From: Candidatus Poribacteria bacterium
GTDB lineage: Bacteria > Poribacteria > WGA-4E > WGA-3G
DNA: 64,000 bases
Direction: 5' to 3'
NCBI GenBank assembly: GCA_022819945.1
Contig: JAJEGI010000161.1
Span: forward strand, 1 to 64,000
A program made the translations under genes and the position numbers. Shown here in pieces: positions 1-8,988 of the stretch (position 1 is the first letter of the stretch; every line of letters starts with the position of its first letter). Under the pieces are notes generated by a model. The model did no database searches and was not told the DNA's origin. It saw only the letters and a list, made by a program, of their open reading frames with translations.

Positions 1-66
1 CTCTCCAATGCGTTTGGTTTTGGTGGACACAATACCTCTATCGCTATCCGCAAATTTACAGGTTAG
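1..66 (+). CDS. fabF: 3-oxoacyl-ACP synthase II, C-terminal end (partial)
   Basis: The first 63 bases read without a stop and end at TAG (64-66). The encoded peptide contains NAFGFGGHN followed by a short hydrophobic strand ending in RKFTG. The NxFGFGGxN motif followed by a final beta strand is the characteristic carboxyl end of FabF/KAS II condensing enzymes, which elongate acyl-ACP in fatty acid synthesis. The rest of the gene lies left of the window. It is the reason the next small gene should not be started at the ATG at position 8, which lies inside this reading frame. Confidence 0.85.
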   Translation, partial: LSNAFGFGGHNTSIAIRKFTG

Positions 67-73
67 TAGATTG

Positions 74-310
74 ATGCGAGAAAGTGCGAAATACATCAAG
101 ATTGTCGAATGGTCAGACGAGGACGAATGTTTCATCGGATATTGTCCGGGAATCATTGGTCCATGTTGTCACGGCGATAACGAAGTAGAGGTTTTCCGGC
201 AATTATGCGAGATTGTTGATGAGTTGTTAGCACACGTACAGAAAAAAAATAAACCTCTCCCGCAGCCGACTGTCGGTAGGAACCTTGAGGAACTTTTGTT
301 GAGTGCCTAA
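74..310 (+). CDS. HicB-like antitoxin-family protein
   Basis: This is a 78-residue protein of the HicB partial RNase H-like fold, with a start (KYIKIVEWSDEDECFIGY) typical of the family. HicB proteins normally neutralise the mRNA interferase HicA and bind DNA. Here no hicA is next to it: fabF ends 7 bases upstream and folK follows directly, so it is an orphan. I chose ATG 74 because the earlier ATG at 8 lies inside the fabF end and because homologues begin close to KYIKIV. The function of solitary HicB-like proteins is unclear, so a toxin-antitoxin role is not supported by the context. Confidence 0.75.
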   Translation: MRESAKYIKIVEWSDEDECFIGYCPGIIGPCCHGDNEVEVFRQLCEIVDELLAHVQKKNKPLPQPTVGRNLEELLLSA

Positions 311-347
311 TCAGTTTGTGGCATTCACGAATCGTCGAGGTTCAGCT

Positions 348-869
348 ATGTTGCTACCAACTGCAAACGCTACGCACTTAGTCTATATTGGCTTCGGAAG
401 CAATATCGGCGACCGACTGGCGCATATCCAGAACGCTATTGATGCCCTATCAAAAACGGAGGGAATCACTTTACAAAAGATTTCCTCCATTTATAAAACC
501 GACCCTGTAGGGTATGAAGCACAAGCCCAATTTCTGAACGGGGTCGCTGCAATCCAAACCGACCTCCCTCCCTTATTCTTGTTACACGCCTTAAAAGACA
601 TAGAGACCGCTATCGGTAGAAAACACCGCATCCGCTGGGGACCGAGAGAGATTGACTTAGATATACTCATCTATGGAGATTTGTGCTTTCAGACTGAGAA
701 ACTTGTCATCCCGCACCCGGAGATGCATCTGCGCCGTTTTGTGTTAGGACCGTTAGCGGAAATCGCACCAGACCTTGTGCACCCTGTTTTTCAGGAAACC
801 ATCCATGCCCTGCTTGAGCATCTTGAAGATGATAAGTCTGTTCTGAAAAAGGAAGATTGTGTTTTATAG
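348..869 (+). CDS. folK: 2-amino-4-hydroxy-6-hydroxymethyldihydropteridine pyrophosphokinase (HPPK)
   Basis: The enzyme transfers pyrophosphate from ATP to 6-hydroxymethyl-7,8-dihydropterin in cytosolic folate synthesis. Visible signatures are YIGFGSNIGDR near the N-terminus, YKTDPVGY, the RxRxGPREIDLDIL segment with the Mg-binding DxD, and IPHPEMHLRRFVLGPLAEI. The length of 173 residues is normal for HPPK. An upstream GTG at 303 would add 15 residues that are not family-like and would overlap the HicB-like gene. ATG 348 has a weak AGG seven bases upstream. No folP or folB is adjacent. Confidence 0.9.
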   Translation: MLLPTANATHLVYIGFGSNIGDRLAHIQNAIDALSKTEGITLQKISSIYKTDPVGYEAQAQFLNGVAAIQTDLPPLFLLHALKDIETAIGRKHRIRWGPREIDLDILIYGDLCFQTEKLVIPHPEMHLRRFVLGPLAEIAPDLVHPVFQETIHALLEHLEDDKSVLKKEDCVL

Positions 870-886
870 ACTTCCACGCCTCAATC

Positions 887-895
887 TGATATAAT
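887..895 (+). promoter_or_regulatory. Extended -10 promoter for the AAA/nuclease gene
   Basis: TGATATAAT is a perfect extended -10 (TGn-TATAAT), 31 bases before the ATG at 926. No convincing -35 is visible, as expected of extended -10 promoters. The Shine-Dalgarno AAAGGAGGA lies about 6 bases before the start. Confidence 0.6.
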
Positions 896-925
896 CTTTA
901 CAAACACTTAAAGGAGGACAGCAAA

Positions 926-2524
926 ATGAGATGGTTTGAGACCCGCGGGCCCGTCTATCCTGAAGATAATTACGTTGTCGCACGCACAGATGAACTTTCG
1001 GATTTTGTGAATCGATTAAAAAGGGGCAGGTACATTGTCCTCTTTGCGCCGCGTCAGACGGGCAAAACTACATTCTTCCGAAACGCCCTCGACTCACTTA
1101 AAGCCGAAGGCAACACCTATTTCCCAATACACCTTAATTTTGAGGGATACGTAGATAGCGATGCCAGCACTTTTTACCGATCTCTTGGCAAAGAAATTTG
1201 TAAGGAAATTAAGAAAGTCTTTCAAAAACGTCGGGAGAACCCTTCCGATATGCTTAACAGTTATTTGGCGAATGCCCAGATAACCGAGCCTGTTTCGATG
1301 CGGGAGTTTTTTGAAAATCTGGGGGATTTGCTTGAAGGCCAGCGGTTTGTTATGATTATTGATGAGTTTGATGCTATTCCACAAGATGCGCTTAGAGGGT
1401 TTCTGCATTCGCTACGTCAAATTTACCTCTCTGGAAGGACGCGGTGTCCACATAGTGTCGGCATCGTCGGTGTCAAGAGCATCACACAACTCAACTACGA
1501 TCGCTCCATCTCCCCTTTTAATATACAAGACGAGTTCAAGTTGCCCAATTTCACACTGGAACAGGGGCAAGAACTCTTTTCACAATATACTGATGAAGTT
1601 GGGCAACCCTTCACACCTGAAACCATTGAAGCGATTCACAAACAGACTGCTGGACAACCTGTGCTTGTCAACCGGTTCGCGCAAATTCTTACCGAGGAAT
1701 TAGACATCCCAAAAAGCGAACCGATTACAATGGAACACTTTTCAGAAGCACATATCCAACTCCTGCGCGAAGGGCACACTAACATTGATCATCTAATAAC
1801 CAATATCCGTAGGGATCGGCGGTATGAGGCACTCCTCATGAAAATCGCCTCTTATGATGAAGGTGCAGAATTCAACCTTTACAATGAACTCATCAATGAA
1901 CTCGCCACTTACGGTGTCATCGCCAAAGGGGATGACGGTATGTGTGAAATTATCAACCCAATTTATCACTATTGCATCATACGGGCATTCAAACCGATAG
2001 TGAATGGATTGGAGCAGGAATATTTACCGGATGGCAATCGCGCAGGATTTGAGGATTATCTTACACCGGATGGACATGTTCAGATGGCAGCACTCCTTGA
2101 TAACTTCCGCGACTTTATCGCACGTGCAGGTTTCAAAATTCTACAGGTGCCAGATACCCCACAGGAATACGTCGGCCAACATCTCCTTTTTGCCTATCTT
2201 GAGCAGTTTGTCCAGATTGTGGGTGGGGCTATGTATCTTGAGGTACAAACAGGGCGCGGTAGAATGGATCTCCTGATTCTCCACAGAAACAAAAAATACA
2301 TCGTTGAAACAAAAATCTGGGGCGGAGATGGCCGTTATCAGGCGGGTAAAGGGCAACTCGCAGCGTACGTCAAATCAGAGGGTGCCGAAGGAGGATACTA
2401 CGTTGTATTTGACCATCGCAACACGCCGGAACCGCGCGTGGAGACAGAAACTATAGACGGATTGACGATTCGGAGTTATGTGATTCCTGTGATTCAAGAG
2501 CGTCCCTCAGACACTGTCCAGTAG
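926..2524 (+). CDS. AAA-like ATPase with C-terminal PD-(D/E)XK nuclease domain
   Basis: This is a 532-residue protein. The N-terminal STAND/AAA-like ATPase (AAA_35 or AAA-ATPase-like type) has Walker A APRQTGKTT at residues 41-49 and a Walker B ending IIDEFD near 145. A helical region follows. The C-terminal nuclease-like domain (about residues 420-515) shows RMDLLIL, IVETK and GQLAAY, which fits the D...ExK...Q core of PD-(D/E)XK enzymes. Such proteins are abundant in uncultured bacteria. Their role is unproven; defence, mobile-element or signalling roles have been suggested. It has its own promoter and strong RBS and stands alone between folK and sucC. Confidence 0.8.
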   Translation: MRWFETRGPVYPEDNYVVARTDELSDFVNRLKRGRYIVLFAPRQTGKTTFFRNALDSLKAEGNTYFPIHLNFEGYVDSDASTFYRSLGKEICKEIKKVFQKRRENPSDMLNSYLANAQITEPVSMREFFENLGDLLEGQRFVMIIDEFDAIPQDALRGFLHSLRQIYLSGRTRCPHSVGIVGVKSITQLNYDRSISPFNIQDEFKLPNFTLEQGQELFSQYTDEVGQPFTPETIEAIHKQTAGQPVLVNRFAQILTEELDIPKSEPITMEHFSEAHIQLLREGHTNIDHLITNIRRDRRYEALLMKIASYDEGAEFNLYNELINELATYGVIAKGDDGMCEIINPIYHYCIIRAFKPIVNGLEQEYLPDGNRAGFEDYLTPDGHVQMAALLDNFRDFIARAGFKILQVPDTPQEYVGQHLLFAYLEQFVQIVGGAMYLEVQTGRGRMDLLILHRNKKYIVETKIWGGDGRYQAGKGQLAAYVKSEGAEGGYYVVFDHRNTPEPRVETETIDGLTIRSYVIPVIQERPSDTVQ

Positions 2525-2547
2525 TCAAGATCGATCAGTTGAAAAAC

Positions 2548-2576
2548 TTGCAATTCCCACATAAATATGGTATAAT
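2548..2576 (+). promoter_or_regulatory. Promoter of the sucC operon
   Basis: The site has TTGCAA (2548-2553), a 17-base spacer and TATAAT (2571-2576) with TGG immediately before it (extended -10). It precedes sucC by about 85 bases. The same TTGCAA-17-TATAAT arrangement occurs before the riboswitch at 13337. Confidence 0.8.
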
Positions 2577-2660
2577 TTTTGAGATATTAATCCCGAACAC
2601 ACAAGATGTACATGCCAGTAGAATGCCAAAGGAGTCTTACCGCAGAATCATACCAAAAAT

Positions 2661-3845
2661 ATGAATATCCACGAATACCAAGCCAAACAGATTTTAGAAT
2701 CCCACGGTGTCAATACGCTACCCGGTGAGGTTGCCGAAACACCGGAAGCAGCGGAAACCGTTGCGCGGGAACTTAATTGTAGCAGATATGTTGTTAAAGC
2801 ACAAATTCATGCGGGCGGACGTGGGAAAGGCGGTGGTATCAAAGTCGCAAACTCACCCGCAGAAGTCAAACAGCACGCTGAAACACTCCTCGGCATGCAG
2901 CTCGTGACCCCGCAGACCGGTCCTGAAGGGAAGCGCGTCCGTAAAGTGATGATCGCTCAAGCAGTAGAGATAGAGAAAGAGTACTACCTCGCTATATTAC
3001 TTGACCGTGAGACCTCCCAACTTACCTTAATCGGTAGTGAAGAGGGTGGAGTCAATATTGAAGAGGTCGCAGCGAAAACCCCCGAAAAGATTATTAGGAC
3101 ACAAATTGATCCGGCTTTCGGGTTAACCGAATTTCAGGCGCGGGCGTTCGCATATAAACTGGTTGCCGATACAACTTACCGTTCGATTATTCCAAACGCC
3201 GCATCACTCATTTTATCGCTCTACAACGCCTTTACCAGATGCGATTGTTCACTCGTAGAGATTAACCCGTTGGCAATCGTCCGAATAGATAACGAATTAG
3301 ATATCGTCGCTCTCGATTCCAAGGTTAATTTTGATGATAATTCACTCTGGCGACATCCTGATATTGCTGAGATGCGCGATCCACACGAAGAAGACCCGAG
3401 TGAGTTAGAAGCAAGCGAATCGGGTTTAAGTTACATCCGCCTTGATGGCGACATCGGTTGCATGGTGAACGGGGCAGGGTTAGCGATGGCAACAATGGAC
3501 ATCATTAAACAGAACGGCGGTGAACCGGCGAACTTCCTTGATGTCGGGGGTGGTGCGTCTGTAGAAGCAGTGGCACACGCCTTCCGTCTTATCCTCGCAG
3601 ATGAAAATGTGAAGGCTGTCCTTGTCAATATCTTTGGCGGTATCATGAAATGCGACACGATCGCGAACGGCATCGTTGAAGCGGCGAAACAGGTTGAACT
3701 CAACGTTCCCCTTGTGGTTCGATTGGAAGGAACGAACGTGGAACTCGGCAAACAGATTATCGCTGAATCGGACTTGAATGTTCAGCAAGCAGAAGGACTC
3801 TCTGAAGCAGCGCAACTTGCAGTAACGGCGGCAAATTCTGCATAA
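2661..3845 (+). CDS. sucC: Succinyl-CoA ligase (ADP/GDP-forming), beta subunit
   Basis: The beta subunit of the TCA-cycle enzyme interconverts succinyl-CoA and succinate with substrate-level phosphorylation. The protein starts MNIHEYQAKQIL, has the ATP-grasp segment HAGGRGKGGG near residue 50, and ends with the CoA-ligase domain (FLDVGGGA, NIFGGIMKCDTIA, VVRLEGTNVELG). The 394-residue length is normal. The alpha subunit (sucD) is not next to it but 2.8 kb downstream, after pgk and proS on the same strand with short gaps, so the subunits may still be co-transcribed. No strong Shine-Dalgarno is visible. Confidence 0.95.
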   Translation: MNIHEYQAKQILESHGVNTLPGEVAETPEAAETVARELNCSRYVVKAQIHAGGRGKGGGIKVANSPAEVKQHAETLLGMQLVTPQTGPEGKRVRKVMIAQAVEIEKEYYLAILLDRETSQLTLIGSEEGGVNIEEVAAKTPEKIIRTQIDPAFGLTEFQARAFAYKLVADTTYRSIIPNAASLILSLYNAFTRCDCSLVEINPLAIVRIDNELDIVALDSKVNFDDNSLWRHPDIAEMRDPHEEDPSELEASESGLSYIRLDGDIGCMVNGAGLAMATMDIIKQNGGEPANFLDVGGGASVEAVAHAFRLILADENVKAVLVNIFGGIMKCDTIANGIVEAAKQVELNVPLVVRLEGTNVELGKQIIAESDLNVQQAEGLSEAAQLAVTAANSA

Positions 3846-3888
3846 AAGTGCAGAGAGCTTGGATCAAGGTTAGAGGAGAACTTGATAC

Positions 3889-5079
3889 GTGGAGAAACTT
3901 GAATTAAAGGATATAGATGTTACCGGAAAACGCGTTCTCGTGCGGGTAGACTTCAATGTGCCAATGAAGGACGGGAAGATTACAGATGAAACCCGCATTA
4001 CCGCCGCGCTGCCGACACTTTTATCGCTCATCAACGCGGATGCCAAAATCATTCTGGTGACACACTTAGGCAGACCCGAAGTGGGTTCGGTCGCTGATCA
4101 AAAGACACTCTCTACAGAACCGATCGCTATAGCCCTCAGCAGAAAACTCGGCACGCGCGTAGCGCACGTCAACGATTGCATCGGTGAATCGGTGCAAAGT
4201 GCTGTGGAATCTTTGTGCAACGGTGAGGTCCTGCTCCTTGAAAATGTCCGCTTCTACGCGGAAGAAACCGAGAACGATGCCGCATTTGCTCAGCAACTCG
4301 CTTCGGTCGCCGAGGTCTACGTCAACGATGCTTTCGGGACAGCACACCGTGCGCATGCCTCAACCGAGGGTGTAACCCACTATCTCAGTCCGTGTGTCGC
4401 TGGATTGCTGATGGCACGTGAAATCTATTACCTCAGCACGAGTCTTGAAGATCCGAAACGTCCGTATATCGCTATTCTTGGCGGTGCGAAAGTATCCGAC
4501 AAAATTACGCTAATCGAGACGCTCCTTGAAAAGGTCGATAAACTCCTCATCGGTGGTGGTATGGCATATACATTTTTAGCCGCGATGGGACTCAATATCG
4601 GCAATTCGCTTGTCGAAACCGAGAAACTTGATGTCGCAAAATCGCTCATTAACATGGAGCGTTTCTTGGACACAGTTTTATTACCAATAGACCATGTTGT
4701 GGGTCGAGATTTTGACTCGGAAACCGAATCTCAGATTGTCAGTGAAAGGGATATTCCCGACCGATGGCAAGGATTGGACATTGGTCCCGAAACGGTATCA
4801 GCGTTTGGTGAACAGATCGCAGCAGCGAAAACGGTAGTGTGGAACGGTCCCTTAGGTGTCTATGAATTCGCGAAGTTTGCGGAAGGCACGATCGCAGTGG
4901 CAAAACAGATTGCGGGTTCGGAATCGGTGAGCATCATCGGTGGCGGTGACTGCGTCGCAGCGATACAACAAGCCGGTGTTGCGGATCGGATGACACATAT
5001 CTCAACGGGCGGCGGCGCGTCCTTAGAATTTTTAGAAGGTAAATCTTTACCCGGTATCGCGGCTTTAACAGACAATTAA
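3889..5079 (+). CDS. pgk: Phosphoglycerate kinase
   Basis: This glycolytic enzyme transfers phosphate from 1,3-bisphosphoglycerate to ADP. Hallmarks are VLVRVDFNVP near residue 17, THLGRP near residue 60, LLLENVRFY, YVNDAFGTAHRAHAST, the GGAKVSDKI nucleotide region, and ISTGGGASLEFLEG at the C-terminus. The 396 residues match the family. The start is GTG at 3889 with GAGGAG about 12 bases upstream; the sequence MEKLELKDIDVTGKRV fits the normal N-terminus. It lies 43 bases after sucC and 23 bases before proS, so they probably form an operon. Confidence 0.95.
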   Translation: MEKLELKDIDVTGKRVLVRVDFNVPMKDGKITDETRITAALPTLLSLINADAKIILVTHLGRPEVGSVADQKTLSTEPIAIALSRKLGTRVAHVNDCIGESVQSAVESLCNGEVLLLENVRFYAEETENDAAFAQQLASVAEVYVNDAFGTAHRAHASTEGVTHYLSPCVAGLLMAREIYYLSTSLEDPKRPYIAILGGAKVSDKITLIETLLEKVDKLLIGGGMAYTFLAAMGLNIGNSLVETEKLDVAKSLINMERFLDTVLLPIDHVVGRDFDSETESQIVSERDIPDRWQGLDIGPETVSAFGEQIAAAKTVVWNGPLGVYEFAKFAEGTIAVAKQIAGSESVSIIGGGDCVAAIQQAGVADRMTHISTGGGASLEFLEGKSLPGIAALTDN

Positions 5080-5102
5080 TTTAGATCCGCAAAGGAAAAG
5101 AG

Positions 5103-6539
5103 ATGTTTGATAAAATAGTTCCCCGTAGTGAAGACTACGCAAAATGGTATACCCAAGTTATCCGTCAAGCAGAGATGGCAGATTACGCGCCTGTGCGCGG
5201 TTGTATGGTCGTGCGTCCATACGGTTACGCGCTCTGGGAGAATGTCAAGGAGCAGTTGGATACCCGTTTCAAAGAGACAGGACACCAAAATGCTGCTTTT
5301 CCACTCTTCATTCCGATGAGTTTCATTGAGAAAGAGGCGGAACACGTCGAAGGCTTCAAACCTGAACTTGCTGTTGTCACCCACGGTGGCGGGAAAAAGT
5401 TGGAGGAGCCGCTTGTCGTGCGTCCGACATCTGAAACCATTATCGGTTATATGTATAGCCAGTGGATCCAGTCTTATCGCGATCTACCTGTGCTTATCAA
5501 TCAGTGGGCAAATGTCGTCCGTTGGGAGTTGCGTACCCGTCTTTTCCTGAGAACGATGGAATTCTTCTGGCAGGAAGGGCATACCGCACATGCTACACAC
5601 GCGGAAGCAGAAGAGGAGACGCTCCGCATTCTGGATATCTACACCGATTTCGCAGTCAATGAAGCTGCGATACCTGTTATTCCGGGACGCAAGAGCGAAA
5701 GCGAAAAATTCCCCGGCGCGCTGACTTCTTATACCATCGAAGCGATGATGGGGGATAAACGTGCCGCCCAAGCCGGCACCTCACACGATCTCGGGCAAAA
5801 CTTTGCGAAAGCGTTTGATATTCAATATCTCGATGCCAATCAGAAACAGCAGTACTGCTGGACAACGAGTTGGGGAGTCAGCACACGAATGATCGGTGTG
5901 ATTATCATGACACACGGCGATGACCAAGGATTAGTCCTACCGCCGAGACTTGCACCTACGCAACTCGTCATCGTACCAATTGTGCCTAAAAACAGAGAAG
6001 ATGACAAGCAGGCAGTTATGCAAGCCGTTGATGGTATTTGCGAAACCTTGGGCAATGTCCGTTACCACATTGACGATAGGTTTGACTATTCACCCGGATG
6101 GCGGTTCAATGAATGGGAACTCAAAGGCGTGCCGCTGCGCATCGAGATTGGTCCCCGTGATTTAAGTAACCAGCAGATCGTTCTCGCACGTCGCGATATA
6201 CCGGGCAAAGAGGGTAAAACGTTTGTTCCGATTGGTAACGCTGCGGAAACAGTAACAGAGATGCTTGACACCATCCAAGCGGATATGCTGAGACGTGCGA
6301 CGGAGTTTCGCGATGCGAATACCTCAGAACCGACTACCTACGATGCTTTCAAAGCGGTCGTTGAGGACGGATTTGTGCGCGCACGTTGGTGTGGGGACGC
6401 AGCCTGTGAGGATCAGGTTAGCGAGGAAACACAAGCAACAATCCGATGCATCCCAATGGAGCAACCCGATGAAGACGGTGAATGTATTGTCTGCGGTAAA
6501 TCTGCAGAAGACATCGCAGTCTTCGCGCGTGCATATTAA
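5103..6539 (+). CDS. proS: Prolyl-tRNA synthetase, archaeal/eukaryotic (ProS type 3) form
   Basis: This class II aminoacyl-tRNA synthetase charges tRNA-Pro. The 478-residue length, the lack of the large insertion domain of E. coli ProS, and the C-terminal zinc-like domain (CGDAACEDQ...CIVCGKSAEDIAVFARAY) identify the short archaeal/eukaryotic type. Class II motifs are visible in PTSETIIGYMYSQWI and RWELRTRLFLRTMEFFWQEGHTAH. The SD AAAGGAAAAG is close to the ATG. It sits inside the sucC-pgk-proS-sucD-panB series, an unusual neighbourhood but with tight spacing. Confidence 0.93.
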   Translation: MFDKIVPRSEDYAKWYTQVIRQAEMADYAPVRGCMVVRPYGYALWENVKEQLDTRFKETGHQNAAFPLFIPMSFIEKEAEHVEGFKPELAVVTHGGGKKLEEPLVVRPTSETIIGYMYSQWIQSYRDLPVLINQWANVVRWELRTRLFLRTMEFFWQEGHTAHATHAEAEEETLRILDIYTDFAVNEAAIPVIPGRKSESEKFPGALTSYTIEAMMGDKRAAQAGTSHDLGQNFAKAFDIQYLDANQKQQYCWTTSWGVSTRMIGVIIMTHGDDQGLVLPPRLAPTQLVIVPIVPKNREDDKQAVMQAVDGICETLGNVRYHIDDRFDYSPGWRFNEWELKGVPLRIEIGPRDLSNQQIVLARRDIPGKEGKTFVPIGNAAETVTEMLDTIQADMLRRATEFRDANTSEPTTYDAFKAVVEDGFVRARWCGDAACEDQVSEETQATIRCIPMEQPDEDGECIVCGKSAEDIAVFARAY

Positions 6540-6586
6540 AGAGTGGTAGTCAGTCACAGGGACATTTAACTTAACCAAAACCTCTT

Positions 6587-6617
6587 TGCTGACAGCCGAC
6601 GGCTGATAGCCGATAAC
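6587..6617 (+). repeat. Heptamer-like repeat tract in the sucD leader
   Basis: CTGACAGCCGACGGCTGATAGCCGATAAC is built of diverged 7-base units (GCCGACG, GCTGATA, GCCGATA). It takes up most of the 90-base proS-sucD gap. The same CTGA-GCCG style tract recurs at 47160-47245 and 50065-50085. Confidence 0.5.
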
Positions 6618-6629
6618 CCTAAGAAAAAT

Positions 6630-7502
6630 ATGAGTATACTCGTTAACAAAAATACAAAAGTAATCGTTCAAGGCATCACAGGTCGTTCAGGACGTTTTCA
6701 TACGGAGCAGTGTGCGGCTTACGGCACCCAAATTGTTGCTGGCTCGGTCCCCGGTAGAGGCGGATCCGATGTCAACGGTATCCCTGTATATGACACTGTG
6801 GCGGAAGGCGTTGCAGCAACAAGTGCGGATACATCTCTGATTTTCGTTCCGGCGCGCTTCAATGCAGCGGATTCAGTAATGGAAGCAGCAGAAGCCGGCG
6901 TCAAGCTGATTGTCTGTATCTCCGAACATATCCCTGTGCTTGATATGGTGAAGGCGAAGGCGTTCCTGAAAGGGAAACCGACGCGATTAATCGGTCCGAA
7001 CTGCCCCGGCGTAATTACACCGGGTGAGTGCAAAATCGGTGTGATGCCTGAGTTTGCCTATACGTCTGGCAACGTTGGCATTGTCTCCCGAAGTGGAACG
7101 CTAACCTATGAAGCTGCCTACCAACTGAAACGGCTCGGCATTGGACAGTCCACCTGTGTCGGTATCGGTGGCGACCCAGTGATTGGGACAAACTTCGTTG
7201 ATGTTCTTGAACTCTTTGAGGCGGACGACGACACGCACGCCGTTGTTTTAATCGGTGAAATCGGTGGAACGGCTGAAGAGACGGCGGCACAGTTCGTGAA
7301 AGACAAAATGACGAAGCCTGTTGTCGGATTTATTGCTGGACAGACCGCGCCCCCGGGTAAACGGATGGGACACGCCGGTGCAATTATCTCCGGTGGGCAA
7401 GGCACAGCTGCAGATAAAATTAAGGCACTCAAGGATGCGAGGATTGCCGTTGCGGATAGTCTTGCCACTATTGGGGAAACTGTCGCTGAGGTCTTGACTT
7501 AA
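6630..7502 (+). CDS. sucD: Succinyl-CoA ligase, alpha subunit
   Basis: The CoA-binding alpha subunit carries the catalytic phosphohistidine. The start MSILVNKNTKVIVQGITGRSG, the motif GPNCPGVITPGE, VSRSGTLTYEAAYQL, IGGDPVIGTNFVDVL, and the active-site GRMGHAGAII near residue 247 are all present. The 290-residue length is standard. It pairs with sucC at 2661 although pgk and proS intervene. No clear Shine-Dalgarno is present, and the leader carries a heptamer-like repeat. panB follows after 20 bases. Confidence 0.95.
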   Translation: MSILVNKNTKVIVQGITGRSGRFHTEQCAAYGTQIVAGSVPGRGGSDVNGIPVYDTVAEGVAATSADTSLIFVPARFNAADSVMEAAEAGVKLIVCISEHIPVLDMVKAKAFLKGKPTRLIGPNCPGVITPGECKIGVMPEFAYTSGNVGIVSRSGTLTYEAAYQLKRLGIGQSTCVGIGGDPVIGTNFVDVLELFEADDDTHAVVLIGEIGGTAEETAAQFVKDKMTKPVVGFIAGQTAPPGKRMGHAGAIISGGQGTAADKIKALKDARIAVADSLATIGETVAEVLT

Positions 7503-7522
7503 GACGGAGGCAGGATAGGAAA

Positions 7523-8353
7523 GTGAAGAAAGACATCGCTTACCTTCACACGAAAAAACAGGACCAGCAACCGATTACCGTGCTGACCTGTTACGATTAT
7601 CCGACTGCTTGTCTGCAAGACGAGGCGGGGATCGACATTGTCTTTGTTGGGGATAGCGTCGGTACCAACATCCTCGGCTATAAAAATGAGACGGAGGTGA
7701 CGATGGCGGATATGCGTCATCACCTCAAAGCTGTACGTCGCGGTGTGACAGATGCCTACCTCCTCGTTGATATGCCTTACGCCGCCGACCGCGATGTCAA
7801 ACAAGCCGTTACTAACGCCAAACTTTTCTTAGCCGACGGTGCTGATGGTGTTAAACTGGAGGGTGGTATAGAAAAGGTCTCTATTGTCACCGCACTCGTT
7901 GAACAAGGCATAGAGGTCTGCGCGCACATCGGACATAACCCACAAATCCATGGCTCCAAAGCAGCGACACACGGAAAAACTTTTTCTAAAGCGAAACAAC
8001 TCATTGAAGCTGCCGAAGCACTTACGGATGCAGGTGCGAAACTCATCGTCCTTGAGAAGATTACCGAAGAGGTGAGCCAAATCATTACGGAGACTGTTGA
8101 TATTCCGACTATTGGCATCGGTGCGGGTAGATTCTGTGACGGACAGGTGCTGGTCATCAACGATATATTAGGCATCGGTCCCCCGTTGAAACACGCTAAA
8201 CGCTACCAAGATTACAATCAACTTACCTTTGAGGCGATCTGTCGGTATCGTGAAGAGGTAGCGAACGGTACATTCCCGACGGATGCAAACACTTCGCACA
8301 TCCCACCAGACAAGCTTGCACGCGTTCAAAAATGGCTGAAACAGGCACGTTAA
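7523..8353 (+). CDS. panB: 3-methyl-2-oxobutanoate hydroxymethyltransferase
   Basis: The first committed enzyme of pantothenate synthesis adds a hydroxymethyl group from methylene-THF to 2-oxoisovalerate. Motifs include ITVLTCYDYPTA, VFVGDSVGTN (metal-binding Asp), ADGVKLEGG, CAHIGHNPQ and the catalytic ITEEVSQ/IPTIGIGAG region. It has 276 residues and starts with GTG 7523 after a GGAGG-like SD. It is the last gene of the plus-strand series and its stop overlaps by 4 bases the stop of the convergent gene at 8350. Confidence 0.93.
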   Translation: MKKDIAYLHTKKQDQQPITVLTCYDYPTACLQDEAGIDIVFVGDSVGTNILGYKNETEVTMADMRHHLKAVRRGVTDAYLLVDMPYAADRDVKQAVTNAKLFLADGADGVKLEGGIEKVSIVTALVEQGIEVCAHIGHNPQIHGSKAATHGKTFSKAKQLIEAAEALTDAGAKLIVLEKITEEVSQIITETVDIPTIGIGAGRFCDGQVLVINDILGIGPPLKHAKRYQDYNQLTFEAICRYREEVANGTFPTDANTSHIPPDKLARVQKWLKQAR

Positions 8354-8988
8354 ATTGCCAGCTCGTAGGTAAGGTAACAGTATTCAGGTGCATCAACGAC
8401 GCGTGTGCTTTCTAATTGCACAGGCTCTTTGAAAAACGGCGCGTCTAACACCCATGTGTGGTACTCGCCTTGTTCACCGCACGCATCAATCGGTAGCCGC
8501 TTCAAGTCTGAAATGAGATCGGCATCCAGATACCTACCAGCAATAGTCGGTTGAAAGTGTTTTTTGTAAGCGAGGGAACAGATGACCTTAAATTTGTTGG
8601 AGATGAGAGTATCCAATATCGCATGCCGATCTAATTCCCACAAGGGTTTATAGACTTCCACCAAACCCGCTGTGACCTCTTCTATCCAATTCGGCATCCC
8701 GTCTATAGTGGAAATATCTCCCGTAATTAATACCTCAATACTACTGTCTTTAATCGCCTCGATTTGTTGGCGGTAACTCTGTTTATAGGGTTCGGAAATC
8801 GGCACAAATTCAATCGGAACCCCGATCTTCCGCGCCTGTAATTCCATGAGTTCCGTCGGATGGGCATAGAATTGGCGACCATCCGCTGGCACAAAACAGA
8901 CAAGCCTCCTTATATCGTAAAGATTTAAGGAGACTTGAAATGCAAGGGCAGAATCTTTTCCGCCTGTCCATAACACGACTGCTTTCAT
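8350..8988 (-). CDS. Diphthine--ammonia ligase family ATP-pyrophosphatase (paralogue 1)
   Basis: This is a 212-residue protein of the Dph6/MJ0570 ATP-PPase family (Diphthami_syn_2). The PP-loop is at the N-terminus (WTGGKDSALAF, residues 7-17). The conserved acceptor-side motifs are LITGDIS, WELDRHAILD and GEQGEYHTWVLDAPFF. In eukaryotes and archaea the family amidates diphthine on EF-2. Bacteria lack diphthamide, so the substrate here is unknown. Its ATG overlaps the stop of the upstream paralogue (ATGA at 8985-8988), so the two are translationally coupled. Confidence 0.8.
   Translation of the reverse strand: MKAVVLWTGGKDSALAFQVSLNLYDIRRLVCFVPADGRQFYAHPTELMELQARKIGVPIEFVPISEPYKQSYRQQIEAIKDSSIEVLITGDISTIDGMPNWIEEVTAGLVEVYKPLWELDRHAILDTLISNKFKVICSLAYKKHFQPTIAGRYLDADLISDLKRLPIDACGEQGEYHTWVLDAPFFKEPVQLESTRVVDAPEYCYLTYELAI

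Noticed and set aside
74..310. HicAB toxin-antitoxin locus
   Set aside because: No HicA on either side; fabF ends immediately upstream and folK follows.
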